Positions 24,280-35,900 of a stretch of DNA of 64,000 bases are shown here, in pieces. Each line of letters opens with the position of its first letter. Position 1 is the first letter of the stretch. This DNA is from Adineta ricciae (Eukaryota > Rotifera > Eurotatoria > Adinetida > Adinetidae). The DNA lies in assembly GCA_905250025.1 (NCBI GenBank), contig CAJNOJ010000047.1, positions 248,001 through 312,000 on the forward strand. The letters run 5' to 3'. The notes under the pieces are model-generated. The model made no database searches. It saw nothing but the letters and a program-made list of their open reading frames with translations, and was not told where the DNA came from. The translations under genes and the position numbers were made by a program.

Positions 24280-24602
24280 AGTGACTATCTCATTTCTTTT
24301 CGTGTGCGTGAATGTTGTACATTCTATTCGTAGATGGGACAGAAAATGAATTAACAGATGTATCATTTATTCGATTTTCTTGTTTTTGACAAATCAGAAA
24401 ATATATGTCTTTGCTTTTTTTTCTTTTTTTCGAAAATCCATATAGAAAGTCTTGTTGAAATTATTTCATTTGAATATCTTTTATTTCATAATTATCTGAC
24501 GAGTTAAACACGCAACAACAAAAAGAAAGGACAATTATTCATTTGTTAATAAAATTACACGTACAAAAATATAACAAGATTCGATTCAAAAAAGATGTAC
24601 TT
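24280..24602. other. Convergent 3' spacer
   Basis: Short AT-rich gap between the convergent coiled-coil and HELQ genes; no additional gene seen. Confidence 0.5.
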
Positions 24603-27600
24603 CTATTCGATCTGTTCGACTAGTTCAGCTGCTTGATCTCGCAGATCTTCTGCTTGTTCACGAAGAAGTCTCTAAAAGCAACACAGATTATTATCCTTCT
24701 TACCAAATGAAAGAGAGATCACCTTGGAATGTTTAACAAGAATTTGTGCTGTTCGTAATGGTAAGTTAAGTACAGCTTTCATTAAATCATCCGGTTGTGC
24801 TTTCGCTAAACTTCGAAGTGTACGGTAACCTGCACGTACTAGTTGTAAAGCACGACCCTAGAAGATTTTACAATCGATTAACAAATCTACATATCCAGAG
24901 ATTTACTCTCTTAATCCCGGGAATTTCCATCAGCGGTAAGATTTCTAACGATGTACAAAATGTTAATCGTTGAATGAAGATCGGTACTAAAAAGCACTTG
25001 ACTATGCTTTATCGTTATCAATTCTCTTATACTTACACAATTGTTGATAAGGCCAAAATTCATCGTAGATCTCGAACAAAGAATATGGAAGATAAGTGAA
25101 CATTTATTGACAATCTTACTTTACTAAAATAAAGTATAGATGTTGCAAATGATGCCACTTGGGAGTAGAGATTTTGGATAGTGCCACGTGATTGGTCCCA
25201 AAATTTGGCGACTTCGTAGAAATTTTTATTTTTGAACAGATCGTACAGCATCATGGCGATATAAAAGCGTAATAATGTTTCTTTGCTCACTGTCTATTGA
25301 TGTACAGATGTAATTTGGTAGAGATTCTCTCTCTCTCTCTCTACGTACTGTTTGTGCCGATAAGCCAACAGCTTTCTTATGTAGAAATGTTTCGTCGATT
25401 CCTAATAGTTTCAGTACAAATTTTTCTTCACTTTTCATTTCTTGCATCTAAATGAACACATCTCAACATGTCTTTTGAATACTCATGAGCTTACACGATC
25501 CACCAGTTGACGAAACCCAATCGTCATATTGGATAAATCGAATGGCATGGTAATATAAAGTAAATGTAATGGGTTTTCCAAATTCATGTTCATTAAACTG
25601 CTCGTTAAATGCTTATGCAATGTATCAGCTAATCCTAATTCCACACTACCTTAAAAAGAGAACATCGGGGACATTATTTTCGATGGATATCTAGTTGACA
25701 GATTCACCTTCAACTGTCGCTTTGCCTAATTTAGTTGTTTCGTAAATCATTCGTTTAGCATGTCCACTGCTTGTAACATTACTTGCTTGTTCTTCTTCTT
25801 TTAACACAACAATTTTCATATCGATTAGATATTGTAAGCATTCATCAAGAAGATTCTCAAGATTGACATTCAAGCGTTCAGCTTGTAAAGCGAGAAGAGT
25901 TTTTCGCATTAAACTTGTCAAAGATTCATATGTTGTACACATCTAAACATACAGAATGAAAACGAAGAATTTTAAATCATCACCATGTTACTTTGAGACT
26001 GATGACATTCAATAAAAGTTGTTTGATTGCATAATTGTTATTTGTAGCTAGATGACTATCGCAGCCAGTATTATTTTCAGCTGCAGTAAATAACATCTCT
26101 CGAAGCTGTAAGAATCAAACATAGCAATGTAGTTACTCTTCGATTAGGAAAGATAAGCCTACTGATTTCATGTCTTTTTCATGAGCGATTACATAGCATT
26201 CGCCAGTTTGAGATTGACCAGTTCGACCAGCACGTCCTGTGAATAAAGTTTCGAACTCGTGTCTTTATAGTTGTTTTTCCTACCGCTCATTTGTTTGTAC
26301 TGAGCAATCGTTAGAAATTGATTAGCAACATATGGTGATCGAAGAATAACTCTAATAAAACGATGATAAAAACAAAGATATTCTCACTAAAGAATCGATT
26401 ACCGTTTTGCTGGTAGATTAACACCAGTTGAAAGTGTTGATGTGCATGTTATACATGTCAGAATTCCATCTAGGAATGCTTCTTCAATTAATTGTCGTTC
26501 TGAAATCATTCATATACATAACTATTCTTCATTTTGTCCAGCAAATTCATATCTACCATCGCCGGTTAAACCACTATGATGATATGCAACACCAAAGGGA
26601 ATAGTTGCTTTCAATACTTCACATAAGTCACCTTCATTTACTTCGACGAGAGCTTCAAGTAGAATCGAACGTTTTTCACTATTGTCTTCACGTAATTTTC
26701 TGAATACGGTATTCAAGAAATCTACTTGACCAGAAATTCAATCTTACTCGGGCATAAAACTAACAATCAGACGTGCCACGTTTTCACAATTTACTTTCGA
26801 CGCACAAAAAACTAAACATGAATCATTTGGGATAACTTCCGAAACTACCAAAGAATCAAAATATGACTAAAAAATCATCAGATCATGACACAATCTTACC
26901 CAGACCAACAAGTCGATCAGGATCATTCAACAAATCTTGTTTCGTATACTAAAATTCGTTTCATTCCTTTCGTGTGATACAAATTAGCAAAATAGCAAAC
27001 TTTGAAATCTAATCGTCGATGTTCAATCAATTGTGGATGACTATTTCGATCAATCTTATACACCATATCATTCACTTTAACATATTCTTCAAGTTCAACC
27101 TTTATAAAACGAACATCAAACCAAATCTATCGATCTATTTCCACTACTTACCGGTCGAAAACGTTCTTCATAAAATTGTGCATTGAGAAATTTAAGTAAA
27201 TCACCAATATTCGCCAATGTTGCAGACATACCAATAATCTGTGGTTGCGCTAAACAAAGTTATTTCTTCCTACACTCATTTACCCGAATATGTCGAGTAA
27301 CTAACGTGTAACCATTCGAACTTTAGTCAAAAGACTTTCCAATGTAGCTCCTCGTTGTCCTTCGCCAATCATGTGCAGCTAGAAGACCAAGAATGAATTG
27401 AGAAATTCATCAAGTTCATACTTTCGTACTTCGTCAACAACAATTATGCCTAATTCAGTCATTCGATTATTTTCAATAAGACTATTAATTAATGAATTGG
27501 CTTTTTCAATTGTACAAATATAGAGAGATCGTTTCACGCGCCGTTTCAACGGTGGATAACGTCCTTTACTTGCTGCATATTCTTCCAGATGAAAACCTAA

Positions 27601-28429
27601 GACAAACAACTACACTTCACGAAAACGAATTCTCCATCACACTCACCAAGTTCATCAGCAAATGGCTGAAGGCTCCGAACCTAGATAATAAAAGACGTAG
27701 AAAGATAATCTTTGTGCAAAACAAACAAACTTTCTCTTGAACAACCGCTACGAATGGTAAAATAAAGACAGCATCAAGATTTCGATGAAATAAACAATTC
27801 AACATCATAATTTCCGCCACTAATGTCTAAGATACAAACAAATTCATGTACAGAATTTGCAAGGAGAATTGAAATTTTGATAGAAACTTTGCCACCACTT
27901 GTTGGAAGAGTGTAGATTAGATTCTGATTCTTTCGACGAGCAGGTAAATTCAGACATTTCTTTTGCCAGTCTGTCATCAAACAAATCAAAGAATCACACA
28001 AACAAAATATGATCGGTTTCCTACTGTGTAACGATCGAATATTTCGATATTTTTCCAGCAAAGTAGCAATTCGATCAAGTAAAGATGGAAATTGTGATGG
28101 TGGTTCCCACTCTTCACACTAGAATATACTTTAGAAACATTAGATCAATTTTTCACTCAATTCTATACAAGCATTTGTAGAGCGGATTCATCCAGTGTGC
28201 TAATTTCGTCGCATTCGTCGATAGTGGATTTGTTCGTTGCATCAGATAGACAGATTTTCTTTACAATAGGATTTTCCGGAGGATTTGTGGTCGATGTACG
28301 TTTCCTCGATGTTCTTGAATATGAAGTATTGATACTTAGTGATGAATTTTCTTTTTTCTCCTGGCTTAGACTTGGCGCACAAAAAGATGAGCAAAGTTCG
28401 TCGACAAGATCAAGATCAAAATCATCCAT
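24603..28429 (-). CDS. HELQ: HELQ (Hel308-type 3'-5' DNA helicase)
   Basis: Many exons separated by ~50-nt introns; ATG at 28429 ([17 protein letters not shown]), stop at 24603-24605. HELQ is a superfamily-2 helicase that acts at damaged replication forks and in homologous recombination and end joining. Visible motifs in order: Walker [15 protein letters not shown], split by an intron near 27.8-27.9 kb; [36 protein letters not shown]; the DEAD-box equivalent [18 protein letters not shown], split near 27.4 kb; [13 protein letters not shown] (26.57 kb); [14 protein letters not shown] (26.4 kb); and motif [16 protein letters not shown] (26.2-26.3 kb). The C-terminal winged-helix and helix-hairpin-helix region ends [21 protein letters not shown]. 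The order matches human HELQ throughout. The N-terminal region is shorter than in human. Confidence 0.93.
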
Positions 28430-28696
28430 CTGCAACACGCTGTCTAAAACATACAAATGAATCCAATTTTCGCGTTCATCCGTAATGTACCGCAATGAAT
28501 GAACTTCGCATAATAGAGGGCGTGAAATTGTCTTCGTTCGTTCGAAAAAAATACTTTGTACTATCAAGTCAACGAAACAGGACGGCACCTGTCATCACAC
28601 CACCTTTTCGCTCACCTTATTATTGGTTAACCTTTCGAGCTAACTCTATATCGAAAATTTCGTTTGTATTTGTTAATCATTACGTTGACTATCATC
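28430..28696. promoter_or_regulatory. Shared divergent promoter interval HELQ / ERG2-like gene
   Basis: Only 267 nt separate the start codons of the two divergent genes, so their promoters must overlap or lie back to back. No TATA box was recognised. Confidence 0.45.
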
Positions 28697-29407
28697 ATGT
28701 CGAAACAACGGGTATTTTTGGTTCTTATAAGTCTTTCTGTTGTGTGTTTCTCGATTCTTATTGGGTATATTGATTCAATCAAAAGTCATCATTACATATT
28801 TGATCCTGAACAACTTCATAAACTTGCTCAACGTGCACTTCTTGTTAATGGTCACTTGAAAAACATCGATGGAAAACTAATACCTGTTCCGCAGGAGAAT
28901 GCAAATTCCACTCGACCAGTCATTGATTATATTGTTGCTGAACTACGTAAAACAATTGACCCACGATTTTTAACTAATGAAGAAGAATGGATTTTTAATA
29001 ATGCTGGAGGAGCTATGGGGGCCATGTTCATCATTCATGCATCATTCACAGAATATCTCATCATTTTCGGAACACCACTCGGTACTGAAGGCCACACAGG
29101 TTTACACACAGCAGATGATTATTTCCATATTCTATACGGCGAACAATGGGCATTTTCAGCTGGAGCATTAGAAAAAGAGATTTATCAAGCTGGAAGCGTA
29201 CACTTCTTACCCAAAGGTACTTCGAAACAATTTAAAATGCACAAAGGATGTTGGGCATTGGAATATGCACGAGGATGGATACCACCGATGATGCCGTTTG
29301 GTTTGGCTGATACGTTAACATCAACTTTAGATGTGAAAACGTTTTACCATACTATTCGTATTTCAGGACGTGAAATGATTCGAAATCTATTTCAAGGAAA
29401 GATTTAG
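28697..29407 (+). CDS. ERG2-type C-8 sterol isomerase / sigma-1 receptor family, intronless
   Basis: Single exon; start taken at ATG 28697 (MSKQRVFLVLIS), 236 residues. An in-frame ATG at 28664 exists but adds only hydrophobic residues. A signal-anchor helix is followed by a cupin-like domain. Key stretches are IFGTPLGTEGHTGLHTADDY, LYGEQWAF, EYARGWIPPMMPFGLADT and the end GREMIRNLFQGKI. These match fungal ERG2 (delta8-delta7 sterol isomerase) better than animal SIGMAR1 (which has GSSGHSGRYWAEI). The conserved Glu/Asp acid residues of the family are present. It would act in the ER membrane. The absence of introns and the fungal-type sequence point to possible horizontal acquisition; this is inference. 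Confidence 0.88.
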   Translation: MSKQRVFLVLISLSVVCFSILIGYIDSIKSHHYIFDPEQLHKLAQRALLVNGHLKNIDGKLIPVPQENANSTRPVIDYIVAELRKTIDPRFLTNEEEWIFNNAGGAMGAMFIIHASFTEYLIIFGTPLGTEGHTGLHTADDYFHILYGEQWAFSAGALEKEIYQAGSVHFLPKGTSKQFKMHKGCWALEYARGWIPPMMPFGLADTLTSTLDVKTFYHTIRISGREMIRNLFQGKI

Positions 29408-29425
29408 AACAACATAACGTAGACC

Positions 29426-29431
29426 AATAAA
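29426..29431 (+). terminator. Polyadenylation signal of the ERG2-like gene
   Basis: AATAAA about 19 nt after the stop codon; a very short 3' UTR. Confidence 0.55.
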
Positions 29432-32400
29432 TCTTTTAATGAATGAAAATGACCGCACATGCTTTTAAATTCTCGTATTAATACACTTTGTGTGATCAGC
29501 AATGCAGACATGATAAGAGCGACCAAAAAGATTCTTTTTAATGATAGGTTTGAAAGAATGCTTACGTATGTTCTTTCTATAATGGGCACACTAATAGATT
29601 TCAATTATACTTTTGACATTGCCCTTTGTACTTCCCATTCATCAGTTGTTCTCTTTCATCTGAATTGATCCTTTAAACTAAACGTGCGTAAAGAAATAAT
29701 CGACATAAAACTGATTATATTGTTTATTAAGGAAAAAGGAAAGTGACCCAGGATTAATTTTATCATGTTTTTAGATTTTACATAGTTGTACCTTGAAAAA
29801 CTGCAAGTTACGACACACTGCAGCAGAACAGAACCAAAACTTTGCTATTTTAATATAAGATTTACAGCTCGTATACAATGTCGCTCCTTATGAGTCGAAT
29901 ATTGCAATTGAACATTGTGATCCCAGAACGATGAATTCGGAAGCAGTATTCTGTGAGTTTCTAGTTTAATCTGCCAGGAAACTGACCAGACTCGTGCTGG
30001 AGTCGGTCGTTCCCGTGTCGGGTTGTTCGACCTAGAGATTATGTAACACATGAAACTTATTGAGAAAATTTTTCCTTTTCGTTCAACTACCCTATGTACT
30101 ATTTTTGTTATTGTGATATCAATAAGGGAACTAGTGTGACCATATCTTCAATAATAAAATGTTGAAACATGAAATGAAGCTGTGATGATTTTATATTCTA
30201 TCTCATTGCACTGAAATTTGAACTGTTTATTAACCACGGGGCTACCTGATGTCACTTTTATCAGTCGACATCTCGAAAAGTTAAATTTCAATTGTTCATA
30301 CCCTGCGTCTCTGTGTTCCGGTCAAGCATGCCAGAATTTGCTATGTTAGGCTCTCATTTTTCCACTTGAAACAGACCTGCCATTAACAGTAAGTTAAGTT
30401 CATTGTTCAACCCGATCAAGCATTCTTCTGCATCTGATCAGTATAAGTCTACAGTAGCTATAACTAATTTTGATCAGGCTACGAAAGGATTCTGTACGTC
30501 TATTGTGCATATTCAATGCATTTAAAATGAACGATATTGCAACGAATATTTAGATTACAGTCGAGACCTTCAATCACACCTGAGTGTAGTCCCGAGAAAA
30601 CGATGACTAAAGATTATTTAGACAGAAGCTATGTTGGGATCAATGGCGAACGAGGAGATTGACTTTAGGGAGAGATCACTTTCATGTTCGCGCTTGAGCG
30701 ATTCGTATAGATATCGCATTAGATGCTGGCGTTTATATTTCGTCGAACTCAAATGCTGCACGATGTACGTATGTGGTATGTGTTCTCGTGGGAAAAACAC
30801 CCCACCCAGATTCGATTCGACATCATCGGGACATGCTTTCATCACTTATCCTGATCCTTAAGTATAAGCTGATTATTTGACTACACCTAGATAAATGAAG
30901 AAGCATTAGAATTCTTTTCAATGATTTTTCAACCGATTTTCTTTTGATTCTACTGCTATTTTGAGTGGCAATTAAGAAATGTCTGCGTTAAAAACATCAC
31001 ACGTTGAAAAACTTTGGAACATAGGCATTAATATGCTTGACATTTCTCCGTGTGTGGCCTTTTTCTATTCCGCCATACAAAACATGAAAGGACAGATTCA
31101 GTTGTGTCACTTCATGCAGAAAGACTATCAGAACTACCTCCTTGATCTACGTATAAGTCACTGAATCTGTGATTGAAATATTCAAAATGACTTATTTATA
31201 TGACACTTTGGTGAAAGACTACTATGAATTTGCAATGGAACCACTTATATGACGATATGTTTTAGAAATGGTATTATCATGTTTATATAATAATATTCAA
31301 ATTACTTTGAATGAGTACAGCACCATAGAACACTATTCAATGTTCATCCTTCAATCGAAGACAAAGTGACTGCCTCTCGAACAGTATTTTTTATGCTTGA
31401 ACGAAGGAATCTTGTACATCATGCTGTGGATTATTATTGAAAGTGTATATCTATTTATATGCAAACATATCTTTTGTGAATGAGATGTTATCAAGTCAGA
31501 CTGTGTTGTTTTTAATGATGATGTTGACTTCTCGTAAAGAAACTATATGTTATTTTTCCTTGATACGCCAGTTAGTTTGTCAGGTTGTGTCATGACTTTA
31601 CTTCTTAGCTTAGGTATGTAGGATGGGTATGATGAATATTTAATAGGTATTAAGATCGTGTAGTGCAGTTCTAGCTCACCTTTGAAGAAATTCGAAGAGT
31701 TCTTAGTTTACGATATATCGAACGGTCCTTGAGTTTTGTTGTCTGATTATATACTGAATGGGAGAGACATGTTATTCTACTGCGAGCAGAGTTGGAATAG
31801 GTTCGACCCGGGTAAAACCAGACTTATTCTGGTTCATCATATTGAAATTTTATGTTTCTATTGGCAGTTTTTCGTTTCAATCTTGTCAAATTTCCTTGAA
31901 CGTTAAAACTTGAAATGTGTTTCTGCATGGCACCCTTATACATCCTATTCACGAAATCAATTCTGTTTACTATCTTAATATAGATAAAACATGATATACA
32001 TGTCTGATTTTGCCGGATTTTTACCAGTTTCGCGTCAACAATGAACCGGCCGGACTGGATCGGACCGGATGGGAAAAGCCTGTCCGGTTCTAACTCTGAC
32101 TCTGAGTGCTGTCTAGTTCCTATATACTTCCTATAAATAACATGAAAGAATGCATTCAAATATAGAAACCAACAAACGATTAAACGATGATTATTTTCAA
32201 CGCTGACTCGAGAGACACTACGTCAGCAGTTAAATATAACAATACTCATTAATCTCATAGAAACTCCGTGCAAAACAGCAAAACAAGTAGTGCACAAAAA
32301 AAAATGGATCGAAACACATTTTGTTTTGAGACAGCTCAAGAAAGGACATTTCATATCAATTGATAGTTTAGAAACACCATCATCTTTCTAAATGGATTTT

Positions 32401-32941
32401 GGATTTTCATCAGTGGCAATAGCAGAAGATTTATCTAACAGCCAAACTCGAACACCTTAATTATTGTAATACTTTGTCGGAATAATCACACTTCAAAAAC
32501 TGTTTATCATCAAATAAACAAACGGTTTTTCTTTCATCTTCAAAACTCCTGATGTTTTGACGTATTTTCAATTTTAATAATGCTTAAACCATGCACAAAT
32601 GCTTTGTTAACAAAATCTATAAGAGACACGGTAGAATTCTCAAGGGTGATTATATCACAGGTGTTTGACATAGACTTCCACATTCACTTTTGTAAGTGTC
32701 TAAATGCACTACACAAATAAAATTATCTCGATGAGTTTTCTAAGCAACGATTAAGTGTTTCATGAAATATAGGCCAGGTTCCCGACGTGCATCACAACAG
32801 ATCTCTTTCTCGAATATGTTCTATATCATTATGTTATACAAACAGCAATTGACCCATTTACTCATGACCCTATACTTTCCTCATTGCAGATTCCACCACT
32901 CGACTCACGCATCAAGTGAAAAAGCAATTGCATTCATTTCG
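29432..32941. other. Gene desert
   Basis: About 3.5 kb with no supportable gene. It includes the probable MITE at 31.8-32.1 kb. Frames at 30618-30845 (minus) and 30979-31164 (plus) might be decayed exons but match nothing I recognise. Its base composition looks like old neutral sequence. Confidence 0.5.
31787..32098. mobile_element. Probable non-autonomous hAT-like DNA transposon (MITE)
   Basis: The left end reads CAGAGTTGGAATAGG and the inverted right end reads CAGAGTTAGAACCGG, 12 of 15 identical. The element is 312 bp with no coding capacity. Flanking 8-mers, ACTGCGAG (31779-31786) and ACTCTGAG (32099-32106), match at 6 of 8 positions, consistent with a decayed 8-bp target-site duplication as made by hAT elements. 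GC-rich ends contrast with the AT-rich interior and flanks. Old copy by its divergence. Confidence 0.55.
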
Positions 32942-35900
32942 ATGGGCCCAACAGTGTTTTATCGTTGGATCTATGAGAAAGGAAGGAATTACAATCTCTT
33001 TGCTCTCGATGAAAATGATTATCATGAGAATAATGATGATGAAAATGAGGTGCAAGATTCCGCAACTGTTCTCAAACAACAAAAGTATGCAACTTGGCTC
33101 TATGTTCTTCTTATTTTCAGTAAGTCGTAAACATACAATTCTGTCTTCTGCTTTTTTATGCTCTCTTCTACAACTCGTCTTTTCAGTGTCACTCTACGTC
33201 CTCTTCTACCTTACCTTGATGACATCACACTCTCAAACAACTACTGTTCCTTCCATCACTCGAGATCACTTCGAACAGCTTTATCAAGACCATTCAGAGA
33301 CTCTTGTATGTCCATGTTCAACAATCGAATTGCCACACAAGAACTTCATCACAAGCAACATCACATTTCATGCTTTTTGTTCGAGTGTTTTTGTTAGTAG
33401 ACAATGGATCGAAAGATTATATCTGGTAAATGCAAGTGATTATGGGCCAGCAGATTTTCGAGCCACAGCAAAATCTCAAGTGAGTGTAGGATACACAAAA
33501 ACAGGAATATTTAATAGGTATCGAAAAAAGTTGAATAGAAGATAGAAGAAACTTATCTGAAAGAGTCGATAGTCACATTTGTTTTACTCTCTTGTAGTTT
33601 CAACTTTTGGCTGATCTCTGTTCAATGTCTATGAACACAGTTTTGCAAACTCAACAAGACTTTGACAATGATGAATTCACCTCGATCAATCTACTTCCGG
33701 AAGATCAAGTACAATCAGAGATGAATGTCGCCATCGATATGATTAAAAGTAGCATATCAACTCAAATCGTTTCTTTTGTCAACTATGTCCGAGTTTATGT
33801 TCGTGGAAACTTTATCGTATCGAGTCTCAACACAAATCTAATGTTGTCAACCTACTTAACTGGCACCCAATATCTCATCTATCAATTACAGACACAGTTT
33901 ACGCCGGATTCGAGCATTTTCACTACGACAACTAGCTCATTGATGTGTAGTAGTCAGAATCCTACAACTCCAACAGGTTTCTTTCCAAATCTAGCTACGA
34001 CAGCAGCTTTCACTCGTGCTGGATGGACTGTACCAGCAGCCAATTCAACACTTGTCAATGGATTTTTTACAGGATGTACATCTTTCGAGGCTCTTCTAGC
34101 GGGTACACTCGATTGTCTGTATGATAGGCAGTGCATTCAGCTGCTAGTCCGCTATTTTCCAGCACTCACTCAAGTTTGTTGAGCGGAATGTTTCTTCATC
34201 ACTCTCATGATCTCCTTCTGTTTAGTTGAACCTCAACTGGACTAACTCAAGTCTAAACGCTGCCAATCAAAATGTCACAGTTTATAATAATTTGTTTGAT
34301 CTTTTCGTCGAAGACTGGTCAACTGAAGTCAGCTATTCACAATACTTTAATGAGTGTGCTCCAGTGTCATGTTCATACACCGTCACAGATCAAAGAGAAC
34401 TTTCATATGCATTGACGATGTTCATTAGTTTGTATGGTGGTCTCATCATTATTCTTCGTTTGATCGCACCATCCGTAGTTAAACTCTGTTCAAAATTAGA
34501 AATGTGTATGACACACAGAAATGTTCAACAAGGTATGTGTCTATACATAGCAAGGAGTAAATTAATGATGAATATATTTGTAGGACTACAGAACATCCAT
34601 CCACAACAACTCATCAAATCAATCAAACAACTGAATTTGTTCAAGAACATTGACAAGCGATCTGAGAATGACATCAAACAACAGAGAATAATGACACGTA
34701 TTTATCTGTTTTTACTAGCAGGTATGGTTGAATTCTAATGAGATGAGATCGCCTATGTGCATTCATTAATAGTCGAAATAATTATTCACTGATTGATATA
34801 TTTTTTTCGCAGGATCCTTCTTGGTTCTTCTTCTATTCACGTCTCTTGAAACTGAAATACTAACAATAACTACATCAAATCCATCTTTGACAACTTATAG
34901 TAATTTGGAGAAGTCGCATTCGAACACTCTCCGATGTCCTTGTTCAAGTACAACAATACCATACGAACAGTTCATGACATTATCACCAACATTGCATCAA
35001 GTATGCTCCAGTGATTTTATCACCACTAGTTGGCTCGCAATACTACAGCTAGCAACTGATTATCAATTGGAAGATTGGCGCAATCGAGCTTATTCACAAT
35101 TTCAATTGTTATCCAATCTTTGTCAGCTAGCGAAGAACACCATCGATGATGCTGTTCGTCGTTTTCTTGTACAATCTCTAGTTGTTTCAAGTATTCTAAC
35201 CGAATACGAGTTTAACATACAAATAAATGCAATACTCGATCAATTTTTCCAATCTACAATTCGCTCTTTTGGTTCCCTCATCAATATTACAACGCTTCTT
35301 ACACAAATTGATCAATTCTACATGGGAGCAAGAGGAACTACTAGTTGGGCTACGCTGGACGATCCATTTCTGGCGATAAATTTTGTTACAAATAATATAA
35401 CTCTGAACCAATCGCTCCAGGTATGTTCTCTTTTAGCTGAAGAAGGATGTTTTATGGAATATTAATCTATTAGTCAGGTATTGCACATAAGTTTTGCTCT
35501 TTCGCTTTTATATAGGTCATTTTTAATCCACCTGGAACTCGCTATGTCAATTTATCTGGCATCAATTGTGTGTGTGCTACTAATGCTTCGTGTCAAGCTC
35601 CAGTTGCGATTTATCAAATCGATTATGCTTGGAGTAGCCGTGTGACTTCATACGTGGTATACATAGTGCCAGGATTAGCTCGAAGCTGTTTTACATTCAG
35701 TTCTCTCATGTTTTCACAACTTCTATGTTTATATGCAGACTCGGACTGTTTTTCAATACTATTGAGTTACATAAAAAGCTCTTATTATCAAAGTGTATTG
35801 AATCCAGCATGGTTCGATCCACGTCCTCTTGTTTACGATCCAGCCGAGAGTCGTTTTCCACCAAATACAACAATATCATCTATAGTGCAACAGATCATGG

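Noticed and set aside
30618-30845. Minus-strand frame of 75 residues that might be a decayed exon
   Set aside because: No family match and no splice-linked neighbour; cannot be told from chance.
31796-31810. Sequence like a tRNA B box (GGTTCGACCC)
   Set aside because: No A box at the right distance and no foldable cloverleaf; better explained as the GC-rich end of the MITE.
32762-32941. Upstream in-frame extension of the FG-GAP gene from 32762
   Set aside because: The extra residues are low-quality and the ATG at 32942 gives a clean cytosolic N-terminus before the first TM helix; not excluded.
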